Of a DNA stretch of 64,000 nt, positions 11,441 to 23,224 are shown in pieces. Position 1 is the first letter of the stretch, and each line of letters opens with the position of its first letter. The DNA comes from Vombatus ursinus (lineage: Eukaryota > Chordata > Mammalia > Diprotodontia > Vombatidae). The notes beneath the pieces are model-generated. The model was not told the DNA's origin. It searched no databases and saw nothing but the letters and a program-made list of their open reading frames with translations. Both the position numbers and the translations under genes were made by a program. The stretch is taken from NCBI RefSeq assembly GCF_900497805.2, contig NW_020954569.1:28043227-28107226 (forward strand), written 5' to 3'.

Positions 11441-12159
11441 GGGGATAATAGAACAATAGCTTCCTAGCAGAAGGCTTTTAAGTGGGGTTGGGAAGGGTAG
11501 TCTTTTACACTTGTCAGCTTGGATATTTCCCATGCAAAAGACCATCACAAATATAATAATAGCAAGTAAAACCATTTATCCAAGCAAAACAGTAAACAGA
11601 AATTAGAAATTTTACAGACTGTATTGTACCACAGAATACTTAAATAAGCATGAAAGAAATATTAAGTGGGGGAGCAAGATCAGATCTCATTTCAAACAGG
11701 AAAGCAAAGACAATCTTTCCCAGCTCGGGTCCATTTCCCATAGTCTCTAGAATTTCAAGTAGGGTCCAGGAACAAGATGGGTCAAGCTTCCTATGCGTAT
11801 ACACAGTTCCAAATTTTTTTTCTCTTAACACCACTTTCCTGTAATATTCTCTTATTATTTGTCTTTCTTGAAGAGTCTCTGGAACCAACTTAGTAAGTTC
11901 CTTATGCAAGTCATATCTGCCACACTATGCACCTATGAGGAGTCACATCTCTCTCTGTTGACAGCAAATAGCACCGTTTGTCTCTCCCTCATGCTGCTTG
12001 GATGGATTCTGAGTCATACAAGATCTTTCCCTCGCCATCTTGTCCTTGCTGCTACCATATATCCACACTTTCCTCTTTTTAGGTGAGAAAACTATGCTTC
12101 CAGCAATCTTTGCTGCTTATTGATGACTACATAAGTAGATACAAAATAGATCCCATATA

Positions 12160-12160
<1 letters not shown>
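11441..12160. other. No gene or repeat recognised
   Basis: Open frames of 64-90 codons lie on both strands at 11640-12086 but lack any family motif, and they overlap each other antisense. I see no splice-site pattern that would join them. Confidence 0.4.
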
Positions 12161-12161
<1 letters not shown>

Positions 12162-12194
<33 letters not shown>

Positions 12195-12203
12195 TGTGTT
12201 TGT
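12162..12203. repeat. (TG)n microsatellite
   Basis: About 20 TG units with one TT interruption near the end. Confidence 0.95.
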
Positions 12204-12234
12204 AAGGCACTATTTTTTTTTTGGTGGGGAAATT

Positions 12235-12435
12235 AGAAGGTAGCACCTAAGATTACTCTTGAAGGAGTCAAAAGATAGTAGAAGGAAGAGATGAGGTGGG
12301 AGTATATGGCATTCATGAGGAACAGCTAGTATAAAAGCATCAAAAAATGATGGAGTGTCATGAATGTAAAACAGAAAGGACAGTTTGGTTGGATCATGTG
12401 GCATCTCAAGGGGAATAATTGGAATGTGGTCTTTT
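12235..12435 (-). mobile_element. L2 LINE, antisense fragment
   Basis: GAAGAGATGAGGTGGGAG, GGCATTCATGAGGAACAGC, and GATGGAGTGTCATGAATG follow the antisense L2 order also seen at 7.5 and 49.2 kb. Confidence 0.65.
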
Positions 12436-12439
12436 CTTA

Positions 12440-13290
12440 ACATTATTTGCCTTTTAGGTTGTAAAGTCTGTTGAAATTGGGAAGTCCTAAAATCTCTTTT
12501 ACTTTAAATAATGGACCAAGGTAAAAGCTTTATTTAGTTCAAGTCACTAAGTCCATGGGAGGAATGCTATTCAAGGAAGAAAACGCACAAGATTCTAGCA
12601 GAGAATTACTCAAGGGACACAATGGTTTCTATGGGTACCTCTTGATAGTCAGGTATCCAAAATGACTTGTGGCCACACCTCAACTTTATGCTGGGACTCA
12701 TATCAGTGTTCTTTCAATGATAGAAATGTATAGTTTTAGTATCTTAAAATAATATGAGCTTTGTCATAAATGGGCATTGGCACAGCAAATTGCCAATTCA
12801 GGGAGAGAAAGCTGAGATGAGGGAAACTAAAGAATGACTTGAAGGGTTCAGAAAGTCAGAGCAGGCAATAGATGAAGAGGCCAGTCAAGTCATATAAGTC
12901 AAGGCTTGAAGGATAAGAATGGTTTCAGAAGTCAGTGAAAGGTTGCAATTTAAAATCAGGTAGACAAGCAAGGGCCAGAGGATAACAAGCTTTGGTTGTA
13001 GCACAGAACCTAGCAGACAGATAAGAACCAACAAGTCACATATAACATAGTAAGGCAGAGAGTCGAAAATGTAGGAACCAAACGACTGGCATGAAATAAA
13101 CGATTAAAACACACCTAGCACTGAAAATGCTATCTGAGACAACCTTTATTATTGAAGTAGAATTGTCTTTAAGCTATCCTCTTGTAAGTATAGAAGTAAC
13201 TGAGTTAATATTGGGCTTACAGATGTAGAAAAATAGCTCTCCTGGGACTTGTAGATCATTCATTATCTTATTAATTCTATAATTATGATA
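12440..13290. other. No gene or repeat recognised
   Basis: Mixed composition; nothing recognisable on either strand. Confidence 0.4.
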
Positions 13291-13295
13291 CACAC

Positions 13296-13505
13296 ATGGG
13301 CATGCATGCAGGCACACATACACACACATATAGAGAGATATGCCTTTATGTATACAAGTATATATCTATCTATCTATCTGTCTCTCTCTCTCTCCCTCTC
13401 TTTACATATATACACACACACCTGTACACATATATCTACCTATATATCTTTATGTGTATAGGTATAAATCTATTTATCTCTATCTGTCTATACCTTTATC
13501 TCTCT
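13296..13505. repeat. Compound microsatellite (CA, TATC, TC, TA)
   Basis: ACACAC, TATCTATC, TCTCTC and TATATA runs succeed one another. The 76-codon frame over it is low-complexity. Confidence 0.9.
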
Positions 13506-13529
13506 AATGGTGGGGCTAACAACTAGAAG

Positions 13530-13825
13530 GAACCAGGAAAGGCCTTGTGTATGAGATAGAAGTTGGGCAGAGGCTTGAAGGATGCTAGGGTCAGGTAAGG
13601 AGAAAATTAATTACAGGCTTTAGGAACATTTTGTGTAAATACTTAGACATGGTCAGGGAGGGGAGATAGAATGTCATGTAAGGGATACAAGTTGGCTGAA
13701 TTGCATGAGGGGGAATGATGCACAATGAAGGTGCAAAGGTAGATTTTAGCCAAAAGAAGTAAAAGGTTTTGCCAGGAGTTGGAGTGAAGGTGTTAGGAGA
13801 AGGGCAGCTTCTAAAACCCAAAAGG
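13530..13825 (-). mobile_element. L2 LINE, antisense fragment
   Basis: GAAGTTGGGCAGAGGCTTGA, GAACATTTTGTGTAAATACT and a later GGTGCAAAGGTAGATTTTAG follow the antisense L2 layout; the copy is degenerate. Confidence 0.5.
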
Positions 13826-13894
13826 TATGAAATAAAAGCATCCAGAGCATTCCCAGACTAAAGACTCCCCACTGTTTCAAAAACTACCTTAGGG

Positions 13895-14060
13895 TTGGGG
13901 CAGCTAGGTTGCACAGTGGATAGAGAACCAGCCCTAAAGTCAAGAGGACCTGAGTTCAAATCTGGCCTCAGACCAAACACTTGAGACATACTAGCTGTGT
14001 GACCCTAGGCAAGTCACTTATCCCCAATTGCCTAAAAACAAACAAACAGATAAACAAATG
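13895..14060 (+). mobile_element. tRNA-type SINE with 11-bp target duplication
   Basis: Sense copy: GGGGCAGCTAGGTTGCACAG head, GAGTTCAAATCTGGCCTCAG containing a Pol III B-box match, ACTAGCTGTGTGACCCTAGG core, CCCCAATTGCCTA end and an A-rich (CAAA) tail. CTACCTTAGGG flanks it at 13884-13894 and 14061-14071. It extends almost to the start of the next L1. Confidence 0.9.
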
Positions 14061-14403
14061 CTACCTTAGGGATTTCTCAACCTGAGCCAAGATGGCAGAA
14101 TAGAGGGAGTATTTAAGCTGAACTCTCAACATTCCTCTTGAAATAATTTTAAAATAATGTGTCAAACTGAATTCTGCAGCTTCATAGACAAAGAAAGGTC
14201 AGAGTGAAACCCTGGAAGAAGGTGGTGTCTTGGATTGTGAGGAAGGTGTGAGGCCCACTTAATTAGAGGGGACTATGGACCAGTTAACAAAATGCCATTG
14301 GCTCAAGCTCTGCTGCAGTCTCTCTTTTTTGTTTTTTGATTGGACAATTTTAATCTCCACAGCATGCAAGAAAGAGTATTTACAGTGGAGGAGAAGTGGA
14401 AAT

Positions 14404-14640
14404 GGACAACTTCACTGGAGTGAATTTGAGCCTCATTCTCATCAGCTACCTATACACAAATATATGTGTGTAATTATGTGTGTATACACACCCACACATT
14501 TATCATGTTATAATTATAACATTATATATGATATATGTGGGTATACCCCCCATGCCCCTACACATATATATTTGAGTATAGGTAGGTGGGTTAATATCTG
14601 ATGAGAATGAGGCTCAAATTCATTTAAGTGAAGTTGTCAA
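14404..14640. repeat. Inverted duplication around a TA/TG microsatellite, inside L1
   Basis: About 41 bases at 14405-14446 (GACAACTTCACTGG... CATTCTCATCAG) recur as the reverse complement at 14598-14639 with about four mismatches. Further inward the arms still match loosely (ACCTATAC / GTATAGGT). The spacer is TA/TG-rich. The arm sequence itself belongs to the L1 linker. Confidence 0.85.
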
Positions 14641-14780
14641 TCCTTGTGTGTGTTGTGTGTATGTATGCATATATATATAAATATACATGTATATATGTAT
14701 GTGTATGTATGTATATGTATGCATATATATGTGTGTATATATGTATGTATAATTTTGTATGTGTATATACATATTCACAA
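14640..14780. repeat. TATG/TG microsatellite within L1
   Basis: Continuous TGTG, TATA and ATGTATGT runs. The low-complexity frames here follow from it. Confidence 0.9.
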
Positions 14781-16569
14781 CACACCTACACATTCAGGTT
14801 TAGAAACCTATCTTACCCAATAGGAAAGCAGGAGGGGAAAAGGCTAAGAGAAAGGGGAAGGGATAAGAAGGAGGATAGCTTAAGGGAAGTAATGACCTAA
14901 AGTAAAACAGACTTCTGAGGAGAGAGCAAAAAAAAAAAACAAAAGAAGCATAAAGAGAAGAAAATAGGAAATTACAGTTAATAATCAAAACTATGATTAT
15001 AAATTGAATGAATTCACCCATAAAAAGAAGAAGATAGCAGAATGGATTAGAAACAAGAATTAAATATGTTCTTTACCAAAAACGTACCTCCAACAGAAAG
15101 ACACACCAGATTTAAAATAAGAGATTAGAGCAGAATTGATTGTTTCAGCTGAAGAAAAAAAGGCAGCGGTAGCAATTATGATCTAAGACAAAGCAGAAGC
15201 AAAAATAGGCCTAATTAAAGGAGATAATCAAGGCAACTATATTTTGCTAAAAAGGTACCATAAACAATAGTAATATCAATACTGAATCTGTAAACATCAA
15301 ATGGCGTAGCATCTGAATTCTTGAAGGAAAAGTCAAATGAGTTCCAGGAGGAAATGGACAGTAAATCTATACTACTTATTTACCTGAACTTACTCCTCTC
15401 AGACTTAGATAAATCTAGCCATAAAATAAATAAGAAAGAAGTTAAGAAGATGAATAGAAAAGTTAGATACAGTAGAGCTCTGGACAAAATTGAATGGAAA
15501 TAGAAATGAGTAAACCTTTTTCTCAGCTATATATGGAAGTTTTAAAAATGAAAATCACCAAATATTAGACCATTAAACCTCACAAATGCAAAAAAAAACC
15601 AACCCAGAAATATTAGATGCAATGTTTTCAGACTATAATACAATAAAAAATACATTCAATAAAGGGCTGGGGAAACATAGAATGAAAAATAATTGGAAAC
15701 TAATAATTTAATCCTAAAGATGAGTGAGTCAAAGAACAAATCATAGAAACAATCAATAATTCTTTAAAGATAATGACAGAATGAGACAACACACCAAAAT
15801 TTGTGGGATGTAGTTAAAGCAGTACTTAGGAGAATATGTGTATCTCTAAATGTTTACATCAATAAGAGAGAAAAAAAAAACAGATCAATGAATTTGTATA
15901 TGCAACTACAAAAAAACCCCGGAAAAACAACAATTAAAAATATCCAATTAAACACCAAAATAGAAATCTTGCAAGTCAAAGGAGTGGTGAATAAAATTGA
16001 AAGTTAAAAAAAATTCCTAGTTAAATAAAACTAGGAATTGCTTTTATATGGGGGAAAAACTGCAACAAAATAAACCATTGGTTAATTTGATATTTAGAAA
16101 AAGAAGAAAAACAAATGACCACCGTCAGAAATGAAAAGAGTGAATGCACCACCAAATTAAAATGAAATTAACGCAATCACCAGGAGCAAATTTTCACAAT
16201 TTAAGCCAATGAAACTGACAATCTAAGTGAAATAGATGAATGTTTACAAAAATATAAATTACCCAGATTAACCAAAGAGAAAATAGAAACATAATCCTAT
16301 CTTAGAAAAAGAAATTGAGCAAGCCTAAGAAAATATTCCCAGGCTTTACAAATAAATTCTACCAAACATTTAAGGAACAATTAATTCCAAAAACATATGA
16401 AGTCCTACCAAATTCCTTCTATGAAAAAAATATGATTTTAATACCTAAATTGGAAAGCAAAAACAGAGAAAGAAAACTATAGGCCAATTTCCCTAATGAA
16501 TATTGAGGAATTTTTCTACCTGGACCACAATCTTCATTCAGCGAAGGTTTACTGGGCCCTAGAATGTGA

Positions 16570-16665
16570 GAAATACTGTGTCACAGTAGACAGAGACCTG
16601 ATTTTGGAGCCAAAAAGACCTGACTTCAAATCTTGCCTCAGAAATTTACTTCTTTAATGAACTGA
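16570..16665 (+). mobile_element. MIR-type CORE-SINE, partial
   Basis: GTGTCACAGTAGACAGAGAC, then CCTGACTTCAAATCTTGCCT (B-box segment); the 3' half is missing. Confidence 0.55.
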
Positions 16666-17340
16666 TAATTAATTTATGAAATTAATTCATATGAAATGAA
16701 ATGAAATTAATCCATTATGAAATGGAGCATGCTGTAATCTCACTAGAGACAAACAGAGAAAAGAGTACAGAGGCAGACCATTGGGTGGGAGACAGGGTGG
16801 TGAAGAAAGGCAAACAGGTGGGAAGGAGGATGGAGAAAGGAAGAAGCAGAGAATATCATTCACATAATTGTGAAAGCAAAGACCCAATGCAGATGGGGAA
16901 GTCTTTGGGCAACAGGAGTTTGAGGTCCCATTTATATTATATAAATATAACATATTGGAGTTAGCTCATTAATATACCTAAATCACCTCAAAGTTGTCAG
17001 TAAAATTTGAAGTTAATATATTCATGTAATGTCAAAATTATCATATCATTTGGTCATCCGCTGGTCTTACCTCTGATGTCTGGAATTTGTATGAGATTTA
17101 CATATCATAAGACTTGACAGCAAAGCCTAGATGGCTTCCCCTGATTCATCCCATATTACCAGGATGTGAGTTTTAGTTAATATATGATACAATTTGTAAA
17201 TCATACTCCTTTGATCTTTGAGACAGTCTGTGATTTCTAGGTGCCTCTTTGCAGTACCTGCTATTGCCACTTTATATTGGTTTCTTATAAAATTAGTATA
17301 CTGATTAGAAGGTGGGAGGTAGTAAGGGTGACCAGAACAA
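16666..17340. other. No gene or repeat recognised
   Basis: A local repeat of ATGAAATTAAT-like units at about 16676-16725 lies at the left end. Overlapping opposite frames of 87-88 codons at 16687-16964 have no support. Confidence 0.4.
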
Positions 17341-17344
17341 GATA

Positions 17345-17545
17345 AAGTTTTTAATGTACTTTGTGATCCTGGACAAGAGTCTGAGCAAGTCAATCTCTGT
17401 CTGCCTCAGTTTCTTCAACTGCAAAATGGAGATAACAATAATACCTACCCAGTAGGGTTATTGTGATGACCAGAGAGATATTTGTAAAGTGCTTACTACA
17501 GTGCCTGGCACATAGTATACATTTAATAAATGATTGCTCCCTTCC
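17345..17545 (+). mobile_element. MIR-type CORE-SINE, 3' two-thirds
   Basis: Sense: TGCCTCAGTTTCTTCAACTG, AAATGGAGATAACAATAATA, TAAAGTGCTTACTACAGTGC, CTGGCACATAGTATACATTT and AATAAATGATTG. Confidence 0.85.
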
Positions 17546-17609
17546 TTTCTCTTTCTAAGACTATCAGTTGCATGAACAGTTTTAATCTGCATGGGAGAAG
17601 GACTTTCCT

Positions 17610-18330
17610 CATTTAGGAGTTCCCTATAAAAGGCAAGGCATGCATTCACTCTTTGTGACAGGCACTGTGCTAAGCACTGGGAATACAAATACAAGGAAAA
17701 AGAAGGGTAGTCCCTTGGCCTTAATTTACATTCTACAGGGAGAAGGAAAAAAAACATAATAGAATTGAAAAGTATGGTGGGGATGGGAGAAAGAGATGGT
17801 ATCTGCATGAGGGCATGGTATAAGTCAGGAAAGTCAGAAGTATAGCAAGGAGGGGAATGAAAGCTGGTCAGTCTCCACCCTCCCTAAGACTTGAGGATGA
17901 ACCCATCCATGAAAGAAGGGGTATAGCATGCCAGAGAGAATGTTCCACAGGAGGGATGGTCCACTATGAGAAAAACTCAGGGTTGGATGTATGTTCTAGC
18001 CTGAGATAGCCTCCAGAAGCTGAGGCAGGTTTCACAGTGAGAGACTGCAGGTGAGGTATGGTACTAAGTTAGGAAAAGTCAGAAGCACAGCCAGGAGGAA
18101 AATGAGGTTGGCTGGTCTGAGTCCTTCCAGAAAAAGTAGGGTCCAGGACATGCAATCACAGATACAGTCCTCCATTTTTATATCTAAGACATTATTCTAG
18201 TTATTGAAAAGGAGAAAAAAAATAAAAATGGCACAACCCTAAGTTACCCCAAAGGAGTTTAAATTTTAATAGGAGAGATGACTTGTGTGCAATTTATTTT
18301 AAGAAACAACTAGTACATTATTAGTGTATG
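17610..18330 (-). mobile_element. L2 LINE, antisense, with an internal duplication
   Basis: L2-end-like sequence occurs twice: CAGGCACTGTGCTAAGCACT at 17660-17679 with downstream TTACATTCTACAGGGAG, and a second, weaker start at about 18184-18290 (GGAGTTTAAATTTTAATAGG). Between them lie two copies of a block built on AGTCAGGAAAGTCAGAAG (17825) and AGTTAGGAAAAGTCAGAAG (18067). Confidence 0.6.
17812..18140. repeat. Degenerate direct repeat, about 80-bp units
   Basis: GGCATGGTATAAGTCAGGAA... (17812-17895) and GGTATGGTACTAAGTTAGGA... (18056-18140) align along their length, including CAAGGAGGGGAATGA / CCAGGAGGAAAATGA and GCTGGTC. Offset about 240 bases. Confidence 0.7.
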
Positions 18331-18708
18331 AAAGGTATAAATAAAGTGGACAAAAAAACCTAAGAAGATGGCAATTTTGTAATCTTTTCCTCTTTAGTTC
18401 TCTCTAGTAAACCCTGTCCATAGCAAACTATCAGGATTCCATACAGCTTCTAGTCAGTTCAAGTGCAAAGGTATTTTCCCTCCACCAGTGGGGTGTGTGT
18501 GGGGGGGAGGGGAAAATTCTTGATACATAAACCATGTATTGATAGGCAATTTAACTTAACAATGGATAAGTATGATTCTAAAGGGTTACATTCCCCATAC
18601 TAGGGATTTTAGTAGTTTGTAGCCATAATATGAAATGACAGTGAGACATAACAGCCATAAAAGCTAATGCAATTTTAGGCTGCATTAAAGGAGAGAAGCC
18701 TAGCTTCC

Positions 18709-19180
18709 AGGCATAAGGAGATAATAACCCTTTTGTACTCTGCCCTGACCAGACCACACATGGAATATTCTGTCATTTATATGTGCCACAGTTTTAAAAG
18801 GACATTGATAAGCTAGAAAAAGGTGCTCAAGATAGCAACCAGGATGGTGAGGAGGCAATATCAATAGGTGAAGGAAATAGGGTTATTTAGCCTGGGGAAG
18901 ACAAGACTTGGGTGGTAGGAAGTGAATTACAAATATCTCCAACTATTTGAAAGGCTATCACATACAGGAATGGTTAGGCTTGTTATAGAATCATAGAGCA
19001 AGGGCTGGAAGGCACTCAGAGGTTATAGAGTCATATACCTTCAGAAGAAACTGAGGTCCAGGGAGGTCAAGTGACCTTTCCAAAATCACTCATTTAATAA
19101 ATGTCAAAAGAAGGATTTGAACTCTGCTCCTCTGACTCCAGAGTAACTCTTCTTTTCACCATACCAAGCTGCTTGTATTT
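18709..19180 (+). repeat. Left arm of an inverted duplication
   Basis: This stretch, containing CR1/L3-like sequence plus the start-to-end of the inserted SINE, matches the reverse complement of 20565-21013. The arms differ by scattered substitutions and a 14-base indel (CTATCACATACAGG-like, near 18954-18967, absent in the right arm). Confidence 0.85.
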
Positions 19181-19182
19181 GA
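18986..19182 (-). mobile_element. MIR-type CORE-SINE inside CR1/L3-like LINE
   Basis: Antisense: AGGGCTGGAAGGCACTCAG, AAACTGAGGTCCAGGGAGG, TCAAGTGACCTTTCC, AGGATTTGAACTCTGCTCC. The same insertion at the same point occurs in the inverted copy. Confidence 0.75.
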
Positions 19183-19445
19183 TCACAGACAGTAATAACC
19201 AATAGCACCGAGTGAATGGAAGTACAAAAGTCCAATTTAGGCTACTTGTCAAGAAAAGCTTCCTAACAATGAGAGCTGTTCAAAAACGTGATAAGCTTTC
19301 TCAGGAGGTGATTAGTTCTACTTCATTGGAAGTCTTCAAGGAAAGCCTGGAGGATTAATTGCTAGATATGTTACAGAAATAGTTCCTTTGAAGTTTGTAC
19401 CAGGTGGCTGCTGTGGTTACTTCTAAGTCCAAAATTGTGTGATTT

Positions 19446-20560
19446 CTTTTTCCCATGATATTCAATTTCAAGCCTAGCTTTTGAGCCAGCTTGAGCCTTC
19501 CTTGCTTTGATCCAGGTATAGCCTCTCTTTCAGGGTGAAATGAGCCACCTGGACCCTAATCTGACTATTTTTTTTTTTAAGATTCTGTTCAAGATCTCTT
19601 AATTTTTTTAATTTCTGAATCTTTTTGCCCCCCCTTAGGCTTCCTTCCTCTACTCAGAAAAATTCCTTTCTGATCAAATTAACAAAACTCTCAGTTGTCT
19701 CCTAGGTTGACCCAATCAGGATTAAATTATTGTTCTTTCTTTTTCCTTATCTCTTTCAGTGTTTTTATTTTTTTTTCTTCCTATTCTTGCAGACTGTGGT
19801 TGCATTTCCAAGATGCTAGCTTGCTTTCACATTATATTCTCCACCAACCTCTCTGTTGTCTTCTCACTGACCAATCAATCAAGAAATTATTTCTAAAATC
19901 TACCTTTATACTTGCTAACTTCTAGTCTACAGAGATACATAAGTAATAACCCACAAAATAATGGAGGAAGAGAGGTATTTTTTTCAAAGGAAAGTAAGAC
20001 TTGATGGGTGGGAAATATTGAACTGCTGGCTGTTACTTTGAGATTTTAACATTCTCTTTTGAACTTTTGATCAAGGAAAATCAATATTCAGATCTGAGCA
20101 AATTCCTTTAGGTGAATTTATGGGGGTTAAAGAGGAAGATGGTGGAACTAAAAATTAGAAATTATGATTTGAAACCCATTCTTGAGACTCTTAAATGTGA
20201 AATTAATAACTAGGTGAAAGTTACTAAACCAAACATGCAGAAAAAGTACAAATGGTTGCTAAGTGAAAATAAATTGCTCCTTTGCAGACTGAGTGTGCAT
20301 ATATGACAGTGCTAATAAAAAAGTCATAGTTCACAGCTATGATAAAATCAGAAAATCAGAGCTTTTAAGTGCTTAGAATCATTAGATTCACATGCTGATG
20401 GTCCCACCTCATTGTGAATTCTCCATTCTTTGGGTGGTAGATAGCATGAAAATCATAGAGTAATAACACAAGATGAAAATGAAAAATACAATACAAAGCT
20501 TTATGGAACAAAGCAATGGATGGTGGAATATAGGCAGCAACCCAGTTGAACTCTCCCAAT
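19446..20560. other. No gene or repeat recognised; spacer of the inverted duplication
   Basis: T-rich around 19560-19640 and 19735-19790. The 76-codon plus frame at 19695-19925 and the minus frame at 20365-20634 are hydrophobic, low-information frames; the latter overlaps the SINE. Confidence 0.4.
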
Positions 20561-20564
20561 AGGA

Positions 20565-21013
20565 AGCTTGCTATGGTGAAAAGAACAGTTACTCTGGAGT
20601 CAGAGGTGGAGAGTTCAAATCCTTCCTTTGACATTTATTAAATGTGTGACTTTGGAAAAGTCAGTTGATCTCCTTGGACCTCAGTTCCTTCTGAATGTAC
20701 ATGACTCTATAACCTCTGGGGTGCCTTCCAACCCTTGCTATATGATCCTATAACAAGCCTAACCATTCCTTCCAAATAGTTGGAGATATTTGTAATTCAC
20801 TTCCTCCCACTCAAGTCTTGTCTTCCCCAGGCTAAATAACCCTATTTCCTTCAACAATTGATATTGCCTCCCCACAATCTTAAGGTTGCTAACTTCAGCA
20901 CGTTTTCTAGCTTGTCAATGTCCTTTCTTAACTGTGGCACATATAAATGACAGAATATTCCATGCGTGGTCTGGTCAAAAAAGAGTACAAAAGGGCTATT
21001 ATCTCCTTATGCC
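20565..21013 (-). repeat. Right arm of the inverted duplication (CR1/L3-like plus SINE)
   Basis: Reverse complement of 18709-19180. Its left end falls at the end of the SINE and its right end at the start of the neighbouring L1. The CR1/L3-like part reads CTTCCCCAGGCTAAATAACC on the plus strand. Confidence 0.85.
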
Positions 21014-21589
21014 TCAAAACAAATTCTAGAGCCACAGAAAACCCACAATGATGGGATGGAACAATTTTCCAGGAAATTAGAAGGTTGGCAGGGAAAGTCT
21101 ATTGCTCCAAGGTTAGAGTAGAGTGCAGTCCAGCATAAGCCATGCCAGTGCAGATGAGGCCCCAAAAACCAGGAGCAGGCATTGTGGGTGACTGAATCAG
21201 TGGCTGTAATGATGGTCTCTGGACTTCTCAGTCCACAGATAGTAAGGGGGTGGACAACTTGTCAGAAGGAGATAACAGGGGTCCCTTTGTTGGCATCAGG
21301 GACAGGATTCTGTTGTGTCATCCATACTTGGATCTGGATCACATTCCTAGGTCACAGTATCAGAGCAAGAAGGGCCACTAGCACAGTAAAGCACATGGGA
21401 AGCAGGGAGCCTGGTCAAAGTTCCAGGGTGGAAAAGAGTCTTTGTGGTCACTCTAGACCAGTGCACAGTATAGGAGAGTAATAAACACACCTCTCCCTAA
21501 ATCATACCACCTCAGAAGAACCAAAAATTTATAGAAGCAGAGCCTCACTTTCTCAAAGAATTAAAAGTAAAAAAAAATAGATTGGAATG

Positions 21590-22600
21590 AGCAAACAGCA
21601 GAAAAAGATCCTGAATATAGAAAGTTACTATAGTAACAGGGAAGGTCAAAGACCAAACTCAAAAGAAGACAACAAAGTCAAAATTCCTTCATTAAAAGCC
21701 TCAAAGAAAAATATGAATTGACTCCAGGCCATGGAAGAACTCAAGAAGGATTTTAAAAATCAAGTAAGAGAGGGAGATGGAAAATTTGGAAGAGAGATAA
21801 GAATGATGCAAGAAAATCATGAAAAAAGGAGTCAATAACTTGGTAAAGGAAGCACAAAAAATACTGAAGGAAATAAGAACTTAAAAACAGAATAGGTTAA
21901 ATGGTAAAAGAGGCACAAAAATCCAAGTGAGAGAATTCCTTGAAAGGCAGAATTGACCAAATGGAAAAGGAGATACAAAAGTTCACTGAAGAAAATAATT
22001 CCTTAAAAATTAAAATTGGACAAGTGGAAACTAATGACTTTATGAGGCACCAAGAAACAATAAAACAAAATCAAAAGAATGAAAAACTAGAAAAAAATGT
22101 GAAATATCTCTTTGGAAAAACAACTGTCCTGGAAAATAGATCCAGGTCATATAATTTAAGAATTATTGGACTACCTGAAAACTATGATTAAAAAAAAAAG
22201 AGCCTAGACATCATCTTTCAAGAAGGAAAACTACTGTGATATCCTAGAGCCAGAGTAAAACAGAAATTGAAAGAATCTGCTGATCACCTCCTGAAAGAAA
22301 TCCCCAGATGAAAACTCCCAGGAATATTATAGCCAAATTCCAGAGCTCCCAGGTCAAAGAGAAAATATTGCAAGCAACCAAAAAGAAACAATTCAATGAT
22401 CATGGAGCCACAGTCAGAATAACACAAGATTTAGCACTTTCCACCTTAAGGGATCTGAGGGCTCAAAATATGATATTCCAGAAGGCAAAGAAGATAGGAT
22501 TACAACCAAGAATCAGCTACCCAGAAAAACTGAATATAATCTTTCAGGTAGAAAAAAAAAAGTAGACATTCAATGAAATGAAGGACTTTCAAACATTTCT
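21590..22600 (+). pseudogene. L1 ORF1 remnant (RNA-binding chaperone)
   Basis: Two readable blocks. 21940-22191 (83 codons) begins with a heptad-patterned coiled coil (RIDQMEKEIQKFTEENN) and ends in the RRM start, with NLRIIGLPENYD. 22308-22565 (85 codons) carries the C-terminal domain, with RNIIAKFQSSQVKEKIL and LQPRISYPEKLNIIF. In intact L1 this protein trimerises and coats L1 RNA in the cytoplasm. Here a stop after GLPENYD and a frame change at about 22190-22305 separate the blocks, and the N-terminal part before 21940 has stops. It is a decayed copy, though better preserved than the other LINE frames in the window. Confidence 0.85.
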
Positions 22601-23224
22601 CACAAAATGACCATGGCTGAATAGAAAATTTGACTTTCAAATACAAGACTCAAAAGAAGCATAAAAAAGGTAAACAGGAAAGGGATTAATAAGATCAAAC
22701 TTCACATTCTTATGTGGGAAAATGATACAACTCCTAAAAACTTTCTCATTAGGGCAGTTAGAAGGACTATACATAGAAACCATAGGTGTGAGCTGAGTAT
22801 GTTGGGATGATTATCTTAAAAAAAGGGGGGGAGGGGTGAGAAAAATAATGTCCTAGGAGAAGGGGAAAGGAAGAGTAAATTATCTGACATAAAAGAGGCC
22901 CAAAAGTGACTTTACAGGGGAAAGGAAGATGAGGGAAGGAGGGAGAGGAGTGTGTGAATCTTATTCTCATTGTAATTGGCTCAAAGAGGGAATAACATAC
23001 ACACTCAGTTGGGTATAGAAATCTATCGTACCCTATAGGAAAGTAAGAGGATAGGGGAATAAGAGAAAAGGGGTAGGGCTAATAGTAAGGAGGGCAGATT
23101 GAAGGATGTAAAAGTCAGAAGCAAAATACTTTTGAGAATGGATGGGAAAGAGTAGGATAAACAGGAAAAATAGAATGTAGGGAAATACATAGTTGGTAAT
23201 GATTACTGTGAAAAAATTACAGCA

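Larger units (their letters stand above)
14075..16512 (+). mobile_element. L1 LINE, internally deleted, truncated in ORF2
   Basis: The 5' end carries GAGCCAAGATGGCAGAATAG near 14090. ORF1 is missing. The sequence passes to the ORF1-ORF2 linker (about 14385-14450 and 14790-14960), split by a microsatellite. From about 15050 it holds ORF2: the endonuclease region (translated 15321-15503 includes DLDKSSHKINKKEVKK) and the approach to the reverse transcriptase, ending at ATAGGCCAATTTCCCTAATG (about 16480). No continuous ORF remains and catalytic residues cannot be followed. The rest of ORF2 is absent. Confidence 0.8.
18690..19445 (+). mobile_element. CR1/L3-like LINE, 3' region, split by a SINE
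   Basis: GGTTATTTAGCCTGGGGAAG, then after an inserted SINE (18986-19182) AGAAAAGCTTCCTAACAATG, AGAGCTGTTCAAAAACG, TTGGAAGTCTTCAAGGAAAG and AAATTGTGTGATTTC correspond to the 3' region of CR1/L3-type LINEs. The assignment is from recall of the consensus. Part of it is repeated in inverted orientation at 20.6-21.0 kb. Confidence 0.7.
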
